Under the pieces are notes generated by a model, which was not told the origin of the DNA, searched no databases, and worked only from the letters and a program-made list of their open reading frames with translations. From NCBI GenBank assembly GCA_031213475.1, contig JARUPZ010000012.1:5838949-5902948 (forward strand): a stretch of DNA of 64,000 nt, read 5' to 3'. Positions 10,143-35,500 of the stretch are shown one piece after another. Position 1 is the first letter of the stretch. Each line of letters opens with the position of its first letter. The DNA is from Nereocystis luetkeana. Lineage: Eukaryota; Sar; Phaeophyceae; Laminariales; Laminariaceae. Made by a program: the position numbers and the translations under genes.

Positions 10143-13100
10143 GCACGGTTTTACCTGTGTACAGCAGCAGTACAAATACACACAAGGCCCGGGTCAAGTC
10201 ATATCGAACGTTACTGCCCGCAGTCCAGTGTTTTTATTTGATTCGAACTCGGCTTGCCACCGCACAAAGAAGTGCCGTCCCGACGTTGGACGCAGGATTT
10301 ATGCCGAGCGAACAAAACCTGGTAGTTGTTTTTTTGTTCCAGTGTGTCGTAGTTTGTTGGCAGCGGCGGTCAACGCACCGAAAGAACGAGACAAAAAAAC
10401 ACTAAAACCGGTGGAGGTTGGAAGTCGTCACTCTCACCAACTCCAAAAATTTAAAATGCGACTTCACAAAACAAAATAGACAAACAAATTGAGAACAGGG
10501 CCCGAGTGCATTCCATCGAGGGCAATAACGGTTTGTATCAGCAAGCAAAACGACTCGCTATCATTTCTCGATATACTTTTCGTGTTGAGTTTGTCAATCA
10601 TGACCATCATCATGTTTTACGGTGATGATTATTTGACTTTTGTGATCTAAGCCAACCAGGCTTCGTAAATATCTTTTATTATCTTGAAAAAGTGATGTCT
10701 ACAGTTGTTTTTGATCCAGTGATAATTTCATTTCTCGCCGAACTTGAACTTACAGAGCAGAACCGCGAGACTTCGTGGGCGGTGGCCGGTGACACGGGAG
10801 CAGTCAACTGCGCGAGCGCATGGCCGTGGCTTGCTTGAGGGTTGATCTTGCAACGGTTGTCTTGGAGAATGGCTCCAGTCTTTGATCGGGTGAAAAAAAC
10901 GCGGAGTGCGATTTCTCGCCAGAACCACCGAGCAGAACCACGACACTTTGATGGGAAGCGGCGGAGGAAACGTGTGAAGCCACCGCCTCGAGGGCGTGGC
11001 CGTGGCTTGCTTGAGCGTGGATGTTTCAACGACGGTAACAAAATGACGGCCAGAAAACCACGAGAAAAAAATCACGGTCAGAAACACGCGGTCGCCAAAA
11101 GATAAGAGTTTTTTTTTTTAGGAAACAGAAACTTCCCCAGAGGGAATGATAATCATACAATCACACGATCATGACGGTCATGGGTACAATCGTCTCAAAC
11201 GAATCAAGTTGCTGCGGTTTTAATTGTTAGAGAGTCAACAGCGGTCCGTTCTAAATCACACGCCCCTACCATTTTAATTGGAAAGTCGTTTTTCTCGGCG
11301 ATCGACGAGTGCTCGCGATGCAGCGCACTGAGTGAGGCGAGCACCAACGGTGGTCCTACAATCTAAGTGTTGGCACCCATGCCGCCCACGAAGGGCACTT
11401 GAAAGGGGAGGAGGAGCCAATCCGCCCAAAAAGTATCCCGTGGTGTACGAACGTGCCAACTGCTCGGTCAGCGGCAGGACGTCCGCCTCTACGAATGACG
11501 TTCATCTAGAACGTTTCACCCCCGCTACGGCCGCTGACACTGTCGACCCTACGTATCTGCGTGCGTCGGTTGCGAACTCCCCCCCCAGGCAGTTTCACCC
11601 CAAGTAGACCATAAGAACGTACTGCTTATCGGAGCATACAGCGATTTGCGGCTCTCAGCTCTTTGGTAGTACAAGCCCTCACGCAGTGACATTTAATAAT
11701 ACGTTCCTGTACGTACCCCTTTTGGTTTCAGGCTATTTCCTGTCTTGATATCAAGGTCTGTTTTTTTTTTTTTTTTTTTTGTCCTTACGTAGCTTTTCCT
11801 GCTCCCTTGGCCCCAACCTCCCTCGGCCTTTGTAGATTTTAGGACCCCGATCATCTACTAGACCGGCTCCTGGTATTTCCTTCTTGGCTCCCTCGTGTCT
11901 GACATCGGCAGGCACGTTTTCAACGCTCCTTGCGTTGACGTCGACACCACCGACCCAAACGTTACGCCGCCGACCTCAATTGAAAAGGACGTCCAGGTGT
12001 ATGTAAGCCACGCCGAACAACTTTGACGCCGGTTTCAACTGTACCGACCACTCCCGTCTCCCCGACTCGCCCCTATTGAGCTGTGGAGCTCCGATTTCGG
12101 TTAGCGCCAACAAATAATCACCGTAGCGAAGACGCTTTCACCTCCAAAGTCTCGTTCAAGCTTCAAAGTGTCATGCTCATGAGACGTGATCTCGGAGCTG
12201 CTGCTCCGGTCACCGTCGACGTCCCTACCGTTATAGCACCTCCTCGTGCGCCTTTCGTTGTTTCACGCCTTTTGGAGCCTCGTCTATCAATTAGGGCATC
12301 TTCGCTTGGGTCACGTTTCCTACTGCTCAACCTCCGTTTTGCGTTCTGGTCCGACGCCGACACGTCAACCCCTTCGATCTGCGTCACGTGCGGGACACAC
12401 TCAACCCCGGCATCGCCTTCCACCGTTGCGGCGAACGCGTCTACACCCACGTTGACCCGACCGTGTGCGTTGGGGGCGGGACGATCTTGGCGGCCGACTC
12501 CACTGTGCCGTGCTTTGGGTGCCATGACGACGCTGGCCCCCTTCGCTCTTTACCCAACCACGACCTCATCCCTAGCACGTGATAAGTGCTTCCAGGTGCT
12601 ACGCCGCGGTTCCCTTAAGCTGGCGAGGAAGCACGCGCTAGTGAAATTGCCATTGCCTGTGCCGGCTTTCGGGAAGTTCACGGCACTCGGCAAAAGTGCT
12701 TTCGCTCCGATCTATCCGTGCGCAAACGCACCACTAAACCATCAAAACACTCTACACAGCGGCAGCAACAAGACGGCAGTAGCGCCACACGGGCCAGCAA
12801 ACAGCAGCATTTTTCGCGCATGGGGAAAGAGCGGGGAGACATAAAGGCATTTCTCGTGCCTCATGCTGTAACACAGCACCTTGACTACTGCGGTTTACAA
12901 AGCAATGGAAAGGGCACCCCATCACGCGCCCCTCGCGAGCGGCAGCGGCGAAACGGCCTCGCGGCACCGCTATGAACGAATCTCCACGACGCGATAGCAG
13001 GAGGTGCCGTTCGGGGTGCGCTTATCGTTATCGCCGCGTGCAAGTCGCGAATGACTTTCGCACAAGCTCACGCACTCTTACTGTAGCAGCACCCACTCGA

Positions 13101-13355
13101 CAGGTTCGTGGTTCGGGCTGACCCGTGCTGAAAATACTGCAACGCCAAGCGCGAGGCACAGGGATATGCAACACGTTCGTTTGTCCGGCCGGTCTCGCTC
13201 CCGCCGTAGTACAACCAACTTTCGCGGCGGTTGAAGGCATTCATACGATATGATCCACGACAAAAAACGCGCTCGAGAGTCAGACCGATCGCTACACGCG
13301 GGGCAGAGGAAACACGAAGGGCGCCGTCCCTCGACTCCAATTACTCGCCCATCAC
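10143..13355. other. Convergent intergenic region, 3.2 kb
   Basis: Lies between the stop codons of the LRR gene (plus) and the reductase (minus). Holds a diverged direct duplication (10731-10862 and 10910-11040, sharing GGCCGTGGCTTGCTTGAG), a T20 run at 11761, and a GC-rich stretch at 12083-13000 open in several frames with no recognisable protein. No gene was called. Confidence 0.5.
10731..11040. repeat. Diverged ~130-bp direct duplication
   Basis: Blocks 10731-10862 and 10910-11040 both run TTTCTCGCC, GAGCAGAACC, then GGCCGTGGCTTGCTTGAG in the same order and spacing. Confidence 0.55.
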
Positions 13356-26290
<12,935 letters not shown>

Positions 26291-26558
26291 ATGTCGCTCT
26301 CAGCAGCGGCCAAGGCGAGGCAGAAACCTGGTGCCTCGGGCGACGATGACGGTTCTGCGGTGCTTCTAGCCTTTGGCCTTGGCTTCTCCTACCAGCTTGG
26401 GTTGGATGACACCCCCACGAGGAGCAAGGGAGAGAGAGGGGACGTTCGTAGCGATGGTAATGGAGGAGGTTCCGTGGCGGCTACAGCAGCAGCAGAAGCT
26501 GCAGCAACGGCGACAACGGCTCCAGCTTTCGGAAAAGCCGGGTCGTCTGTTCTACGAG
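26291..26558 (+). CDS. RCC1 gene exon 1
   Basis: ATG at 26291 (MSLSAAAKARQ), then LLAFGLGFSYQLGLDD and an Ala/Gly-rich linker. Phase-1 donor CGAG|GTAAAT. The following intron is 13.4 kb. Confidence 0.75.
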
Positions 26559-29500
26559 GTAAATAATACCAGGTCACACACAGACTACAGCCTGAAGTAC
26601 CGCGCGAAAAGTTGGCTTGTACCAGGATAGCAGGCAATTCCAGGTACTGATGAGCTCGTATGATACGTAGACGTATGGACGAACCATCATCTTCTTTGTT
26701 TCCTCTGGCTCCGTTCGATTCGCGAGGGTTTTTGAAAGTGACGAAGCACACTACTGCTGCTGCTGCTTGGTCCTCCGCCTCTGGAGAGTAGAGAGGCTCC
26801 GCCACGCATGCTCCCTTTCGCAGTCGTAAGCGATACTCGTCCGTAGGAGAACTTTATACCAGCAGACAAACTCCTATTCGGGACGAGAAGAAAAATGTTT
26901 GTATTTTGCATTTTTCATACTCGGGTATGCTACGACGAGCTACGAATACGGACTTTGTACAGCCAGTACCAGTAGTGTTTATTGTGATGTGGTGGTACCG
27001 CATACTACTCGTATTAATCAGTAGTATCTTGGTGCGGTATCCCGCATCTCGCCAACTAGTGCTTCGATTTCTTCGGATACGACGATGATGGCAAGCGTCT
27101 GCTTTTTCCTCCGTCCATGCTGGGTGCGACCTCGAGGTGACCCCAGGCTAGTGCTGCGTACCTGGTACGAAAATACTCTTGCAAGTGCTACGTACCCGGG
27201 GGCGCAAGCCAGCACTCGCGGGCGCGACCACACGGCAAGACGGCCCTCCTCGTACTTGTAGTAGGCGTGCGTCGGGCGGGGAAAGTGGACACGCCGGACG
27301 TGTCAGGCATGTCGCCCTCTTCCTTCCTTGCCCCGCCCCCCCGGAGCGACCTGGGGTATTTGCGTACACAAGTAGGTGGTGTGTTTGTCATACCGCTATA
27401 TCCGAAATTGTAGGGATCGTTCATTCATTCATATGCTGACCGAACGTTTCTTATATTAAAGGACAGTATGTGGTACATATATGGCACGTACGTCGTACGA
27501 ATGTTAACTGCTGTATTTATGTGGTCGTATTTATCGTATACGTGCGGCGGCTCGCTCCGCGTTGATCTCTATCGGAGGCAAGAAAAGAAAGAATCTCCGG
27601 CGGACGATTAACAGCACTGACGAGTGAAGAGTGGAAATTTTCAAAAAGTGAACAAAAAGTCGTGGGCTTTGAAGGCTTTGTGTTGATTGTTTGTTGTCCG
27701 TACTCCTGCTGTACCAGAGAGGCACTGCTGGTAGTTATCACAAGGAGTTACATACATACCGGTAGTTTTTAGCTTTTAGACTGCGCGTTGAGGAGACACT
27801 GCTTGTTCTGCAACTGAACTTTGCCACTGCTGCTGTACACTATTCACAGCTTACAGGGTAGCTGTGGTGTGTAGATGTACCCTGCACCCTTTACCCTTTC
27901 TCCAGGCCAAACTTTAGGGAAATAGCCAGATGCTGCTCTGAACTCTGAAGTCGCTTGTCTTAGTGTGATGCGCGTACCTGCACGTACCAAGTACAGTTTA
28001 GTTTTATGTACGTCAAGTCGTTCTTCTTCTCGGACACATCGCTCGGCTTCTGCGCCCTCCTCGTTGTGGAGAAAATCGGCGTGGAATTTCGCCGGAAGGA
28101 GTGTGCCATCTCAACCCTTTTTGTACTTCAGTCCCGTTTTGGGGACACATGACTCAAATCTCAAGCAGTTTGTCCCGAAAGCGAGCCTGCAGTCCTAAAA
28201 GGGCCCAGTGTTAAATGTACGGTATGCGGTATAGAATTCCGTCTCCGTCGTGTTCCCCAATCGTGACCCATGGCTTAACTGTTTAATCGTTCTTGCTCGC
28301 AACTTCTACGACATCTACGAACTACTGCTGTACTTGTTGTGATGTTTGACTCTCAGGGGAGCGGTAACGCAGGATTGGGCCCTGGTCGCTCCGGCCAGTA
28401 CAGTATCCACTGGCCGCGTCGGGAGTCAGTACACTGGACCAGAACAGTGTGACCCACCCAGGGCTGGGCCCTGGTATTATAATTATAGCTCCATCCAGCA
28501 CAGTTGTTTGTTGTTGTTGTTGTTCTCACATTAACTCACAATTCAATGCAGTCCGTGGTCGCAGGACAGGCTCCAATAACTCTGGAGTGGAAGAAATACC
28601 TCAAGTAAAAACAAAGGCAAAAACAAAAAACAAGCATACGCACTCCACCACTGCGGACACCAGGGAAGCAAAAAGGAGACTAATAATAGCAGACAAAAAC
28701 CTAAAAAAGAAGAAGCTAAGCAAAAAAAAACAAAACAAAACAAAAACAGACGCATATAGCAAAACGCAAAAAAAAGGCAAAACGGACCATACTAATAAAG
28801 ACACAAAGAGGTACAAACGGGAATGAAAGAAAAATGAAAAAAATGACAGTATTCGCTGGCGGCGTCGGCAGCCAGTTTGGACCCGATAGTGTAATGCGGG
28901 GCTGGGCCCTGGTAGTTCTAGCCAGCACAGTATTCGCTGGCTGCGTCGACAGTCAGTACATTGGACCCGAACAGACCCCAACCCCCTGGCTGGTGAGGGG
29001 GCTTCGCCGGAGACGCCCTCGGAGAACCCATTGGACGCACGTTTTCCCGATATTTCTCTGCAGCTAAGACCTAAAATTTCGTTGATTTTGGGCCTGATTT
29101 TCCACTTGGGTGGTAGATTGACTAAGAGAAAAGGAGAAAAAGCGAACAAAGTTGCATGATGATACTCGTACAGGCGATCCACAGAGCTCAGACCATCAGC
29201 GGTTGAGGCGGCTTTGCCCCTGGTGCTCACGGTCTCCCTTCCTCTCTCCCTCTCTCTGCTCTCCCTTATGTATTGCGTGCCATCGCTTCGCGCCGCGCTT
29301 GATGTCCGTAATATTACGAGGCGGTTTTGTGGGACGCACGTAAAATCCCCAATGCACTGGTAACCCTGGAAGCTCCATCAGCCAGTGTAGTAGTACTGGC
29401 AGTACATTCTGAGGCAGGGCCCAGCCCTAGCGTAACGCACATGCATCCATGGTTTTTCTCACAGGTGCCAAAATTTCAACCAGTCACAACAGAATGACAA

Positions 29501-32500
29501 CAATGCTTCGCGTAGCGAAACGCTTTAAAGGGTACGTACTGGGGCAGAAAAAGAAAGTGGTTTTGCTCCCTCCGGTTGCTTCCACAAAACATTTGCGCAA
29601 GCAAGCGAGACAATCGAAACCCCCATCAGACAGAATACCACGAGCACAGCAGCAGCAAATAGTGTGTGCGCACCTGCCCGGTTTGATTATTTTTCTCGTT
29701 CTACACGTGTACGCTGCGTCTGAGGTTGTGGCACAAGGCCACCGCAGTCTAGGTTGATGTGCTGCCACACCGCCTCCGTCGGGGACGCGACGTTTTGCAA
29801 AAATACCCCGCAGTAATAAATCCCCAGCAGTACCAGGTATTGTGTTCTCAAAAACGAGGGCGTTCTTTTCTCTTTTTTTTTTTTTCTTTTCCTGTTTCTT
29901 TTTTTTCTTTTTCTCCATCCCATTTACTATTTATTCTTCCTTCTACGCCATCTCCCTCTCTATTAATACAGTATTACGGGGGACCATAGTTAATAGGACC
30001 TATGGTACACATAAAAACCTATATATTTAACCATTTTTACTCACAATATTTGGTCCTATTAACAATGGTCCCCCGTAATAGTGGTCCCTCTCTAGTGCTG
30101 GTTGCCCGCCATGAAGTGCTTTTTTTGAAATCGCTTGGCACAGACAGATGAGATTGATCAACCAGCATGGCAGCGTGCTGAATAGTGCCGGTTAGTTGCC
30201 GCTACACATGATACCGGTTTTGTTGGCCGGTGCATATATACCGGCACTATAGAGTAGACCACTACTGCTGTAGTCGTATATCAAATCCAGGGTATCAAAG
30301 CTTTCTTCTTTCTCCCCCGTCTTCGCTACGGTGCGCGCCTTGCACTTCTACGAAGTATCGCGAGAAGTTGTTCAGCATGTTCTCCCCTCGTCGACTCGCG
30401 TCCACCTGTGCCTAAAGTACGTACACCGTATATACACCGGCAACATTTTCCCCCAAAAAATACCAGGGCTTTTCGCGGGTCATGACCCGACCCGCGGGTC
30501 GGGTCACGTGGTGTTCAATATGTCACGGGCCGGGTCGGGTCGGGTCGGGTCAGGAAGTGTTCAAAATCTCACGAGTCGGGTCGGGTCAAGAAGTTTTCAA
30601 ATCTCGTGGGTCGGGTCAGGTCGGGTCAAGAGTTTTTCAAATCTCACGGGTCGGGTCGGGTCGGGTCAAGAGGTGATGAAAAGCTCACGGGTCAGGTCAG
30701 GTCATGACCCGCGAGAAGCGGGTCACTCGCGGGTCGGGCCAGCATGATCCACGAGTTGCCTTCTACTGACCCGCGGGTCGGGACCGCGCGTTCGGCTCGC
30801 GGATCCGACACTTGAATCACTTCCCGTTCTCTTGCTCAAAGGCTTCTCTCGTACCAATACTCAATAATACTCCTTTGGTATCATATTCAAACATTAAAAC
30901 ACCGCCAGAAATTATATGCGCATGCCCGCATCCACCCACTACAGCCGGGTCATATATCGATGCGGGGCACTCAAATGAACATCAAATTGTTTTTGAAGTG
31001 CCGACCCACGGGCCAGATCCGCGGGTCGAACCTTCGGGTCAAGCTCGCGGGTCAAGGTGGCCCGACCCGCATGAAACCCGTGTCTCACGGGTCAATCGGA
31101 AGGTGGCGGGCCCGGTCGGGTCGGGTCGGGTCGGGTCAGCTGACCCAATCCGACCCGACCCGATCCGTGAGGTTTGACCTGACCCGCGAACAACGCTGAA
31201 AAATACAAATTACCCAAGTATAGACGCCGGCGTGCGTGTGAACAGGGTGGCAAGTAGGAGCGTGGTCGGTTAATCGGAGGCCTGCAAAATCCTCCTACGG
31301 GATCGTGTCTGCAACGCAGCTTCCAAAGTTTAGTATCGACCACCTCAATCAATCGGTCGGTCGAACTCACAGCTGACGCGTTTGTAATATTTTTTTTCGC
31401 AATTTTTTTTCTGTCGTGTTACATTTGCTTGCTCTGGTTCTGCTTTTGCTCCTCCTATCCATGTTTAGTAGTTCAGGCAGACGCTTTTTGACTCAGTCGC
31501 CCTTTAGGGCCTTTCCCAGCGAACGAAAAAAATCTCGATTCGTGAGATTTTTGTCTTGAATCGTGTTTTTTTTGTCGTGGATCATGACAAAAAAATCATG
31601 ATTCATAACACCGATTTTTGCAGCTTTTCCCTGAAAAAAAACTTTCGATTCGTGACTTTTGTCGTGTCTCGAAGTACGCCTGATCAAGGCACTACGCAAC
31701 CCACGCGCACCGACGGTATCCGAAGGCGGGTATTGGGGCATGGCAGACTCTGCTCCGTACACCGCTTGTGGACAACGGGCGGCTACCCAAAGGCACCGCT
31801 GGGCGCGGGGTAACGACCACGTTGCGGCCTCGAAATTTCGAGGAAGAGAAGCCACGGCTCGAAGATAAAAGCTAAACTGATCCGGGAATGTCACAGTCCA
31901 GGGTGGGCAGACGGCCTGCGAGATGGAATCTCGCGGACCGGGCTTGACCGACGGTCGGTGAGATTGGAATCTCGCGGGCTGGGTCAGACTTCGGCCCGTG
32001 ATTCGAATGTACTACGGGCTGGGCCAGGCGCGGTCGGCCCAGCGCGGCCTGACCGTACTCCGCTCGCGAGAGTTGGCTCCAACCGCATAAACCGTTGGAT
32101 TTGAAATATCGGGATTTGCACAATTGAAAATATCACAAAACGGGACGTTTTTTAGTTTTTTTCGTTAGAACTGAAGTGTCATGTATCGTGATCTTTTGTC
32201 ATGCCAAGAAGTCACGAATCGTGATTTTTTTGGTAGGTTCGTTAGGAACGACCCTTACTCATCCTTGATTTCCCATTCATACATTGGTCCCGAAAGTGTT
32301 AGTAGTAGGGCGGTGAGTTGACTGACTATAAGTCGCCGACTAGTATTTAGTTGGCTACCCTGGTACCTGGTAGGTGTTAGTTACAGTCATTAATAGTAAT
32401 GTTTGTTCACAGTACGGTTATGAGTTGGCCGACTAGAAATCGCCCACTACTATTTAGTTGGCTAGGTATTAATTACAGTCGTTAATAGTAATAGTTGTTC

Positions 32501-35500
32501 ACAGTAGGGTTGTGAGTTGGCAGACTGTAAGTGACCGACTAGTAATTAGTCGGCTAGGTGTTAATTGCACTCATTAATAGTAACGTTAGTCAACGGTAGG
32601 AGTGTGAGTTGGCTGACTACTAAGTCGCCGACCAGCAATTGGTTGGCTACCTGGTAGGTATTAATTACAGTTATTAATTGTAGTATTTGTTAGTAATAGA
32701 GCTGTGCTGACTATTAAGTTGCCGATTAGTAATCAGTCCGCTACCTGGTAGATATTGGTTACACTTGTTAATATTAACAGTAATAGTTGTTAACAATAGG
32801 GCTGTGAGTTGGCTGACTACCGTAAAAGAGCGCTAGAGTTCGCGCATGGAGGGCGATCGTTTTTCAGCGCTCGTTTCCTCGACAGCGGTAAGGGCGGCAA
32901 ACCCGAACATTCCATTCGCGGAAGGCTCTCGTCCAGATCTGTCCGAAAACGCCTCCCTTGTTGTTCGGCGTTGGTAAACCTTGCCGTTCTGGAAAACGAT
33001 CGAGCACCGCCGTGCGAACTCAACGCTCTCTACTGCGGTAGTTGTTAGTAGGCTGTTCATGTACCTGGTACCAGGTATTAATTTAACCATTTTAGTACTG
33101 CAGTCCCGTTTTGGGGACAAACTTTTTAGACTTTTAAGTGGTTTGTGCCCGAAACGGGACTGCACTTTGCCCTAGAAGGGTGATATTGATAGTGGTGCGT
33201 TCGTAGTTTGCGGAGGGAGCTCTGCGTCTTTGTGTGTGTGTGTATCCCACTGGTGCGTTTGTGGCTGGTACTGTGTTGTTGTTGTTGTTGTTGCTGCTGC
33301 TGCTGCTGTTGTTACTAAAACGCTACAAAAGAAGTTATGATTAATAGTTGGCCTGGTCGACCACACCCAACTACCTGGTATTAATCATATTAACTATTAA
33401 TAGCCGTGAAGTCCAGCGAAGGCCATGCCTTGCTCACAGCCGTGTTGGCTAAATTTGAAGCCCTAGAGAGGTCATAAAGATGTTCTGGCATATTTTGCCC
33501 TGAAAGGCCTGTAAAGGCCTCTACGTGGCAGGCGCGAGTTTTTGGATTTTGTGTTATTTTCTTTGTTGCTGGGCGTTGGGAGGTCTGAGGTTTGAGATTT
33601 CGTTCAAGTGAATTTTTGGTGCGCCCTTCTGTTTTTGGAGGCGCTCTTCCTCTTTTGGAGATACCTTTCTTTTTTCGGACACGCCCTTCTATTACTTGTG
33701 GATCTTGTGTTTGTTTTATTTGGGGTTGGTGTTTAGAGGCGTGAGATTTAAGATTCAAGATGTAAAATTCTGATGCCCTTCCGATTTTTTTTACTTCCAA
33801 CTTACCTGAACTCCCCCGAAAGATCCGAAGACTCGACGAGCTTTCTATCTCTTTTTTTCGCGACAATAGGACACTGGTGGTGTTCGTTTTTATCGAACTA
33901 AACTGCAAGCAGGTGTACTCGTACTCGCACCCTTGTTGTTTTTGTTGTTGCTGTGGGTTGTGTTTGTCGACTCATATTTATACATGCCGCTGCTGCATCT
34001 TATCTATATCCCTTGAGAACTGCACCCCAAGTTTTTGGGGGCAAACTATACCTGGTGTACTTGGAATTACAGTATAAATTGATTTTTTAGCGACCGACGT
34101 GTTGACCAACCGAACCGAACCGAACCGAACCGAACCGAACCGAACCGAACCGAACCGAACCATCGAATCGAACCGAACCGAACCGAACCGAACCGAACCG
34201 AACCGGACCGGACCGGAGACGACGGCATAGGGCGAAAAACAAGGAAAAAGGGAACAAGGTGAAAAGTGAAAAATACCAAGAAGAACAATAACGAAAAAAA
34301 TCGAAAAACCAACTGTTGGTGGGAAGGAAAGGAAAACAAGGGGGGGGGGAAACAAGCGAATAAACAGACGAAAAAAAACAACCGAACAAGCAGTACCTGT
34401 AAAAGACTCCCGTCTTGGGGGATTTGAATCATATCTAGGTTTCTGTACAACAGCAGTACGTACCTGGTATTACGGGGGACCGTATTAAATGGGACCAAAT
34501 ATTGTTCGTAAAAATAGCGAAATATGTAGGGTTTTGTGTGCACCGTAGGTCCTATTTACTATGGTCCCCCTTAATAGTGCACTGCAGTGCGAAAATGGAT
34601 GACGCACCGCCATGTTCACGAAACGACACAAGACAGAACAAGGGAGGTACTGCTTTGAGGTCTGTGAGTTGGGTTACTATATATAAGTCGCCGACTAGTG
34701 ACTACGTAGTTGGTTGAGGATAGGTAGCTGATTCCTTATTGGTTGGCTCACTATAAGTCGCCGGCTGGTTACCTTTACGGGGGACCATAGTAAGTAGGAC
34801 CTACGGTACACACACAAACGCAGATGTTTACCTATTTTTCCTAACAATATTTGGTGCTACTTACTATGGTCCCCCGTAGTAGTTGGCTAGAGTGTAGATC
34901 GCGTACTACTTATTGGTTGGCTGACTATAAGTCGCCGACTACTTACTAGTTGGCTGGCTATAGATGTCGCCGACTAGTTCGTAGTTGGCGGACTATAGGT
35001 CACCGACTACTTGCTAGCTTGCTGACTATATGTCGCCGACTATTTTCTAGTTGGCTGACTGTGAGTCGCCGACTACCTACGACTGTAGTTGGCTGACTAT
35101 GAGTCGCCGACTAGTTACCTACCATAGTTGGCTAGGAATTGCAGTTACTTAGCTGCTAGGTACTGCAGTTAGTTCGCGAGGAATTTTGTGGCGTTTTACG
35201 TCGTTTGTATCTGACTGGCGCGTTTCAGGCTCTGCGTGTGTTTGTGTGTGTGTGTTTTTTGTTTCTCCATCCTCTTTATAAATGCTCTTCGCCCCATTTT
35301 TTCTCCCTCCTTCCTATTAACCCTTTTAGGACCGCAGTCCCGTTTCGGGGACAAACTACTTGATATTTGACTGATTTGTCCCCAAAACGGGACTGCGGTT
35401 CTAAAAGAGTTAATAGTCGTGAACTCAGATCCGGGGTCACAAAGCACACAGGCTCTTTAATCTCCCTCCCCCACTACTAATGTTTGTGCCTTGGCGGGTT

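Noticed and set aside
12083-12844. 253-aa plus-strand ORF
   Set aside because: All three frames are open over parts of this GC-rich stretch and no motif is recognisable. Splice signals are absent.
28543-29230. Phe/Lys-rich ORFs
   Set aside because: Produced by A/T homopolymers; no splice or domain support.
33390-33908. 172-aa minus-strand ORF in RCC1 intron 1
   Set aside because: Basic, low-complexity, no domain; lies among repeats. Its C-terminal end (minus strand) overlaps a GCCGTGAAGTCCAGC repeat seen again near 36288.
32295-35150. CRISPR-like array
   Set aside because: Units are diverged, lack regular unique spacers, and the context is a eukaryotic intron.
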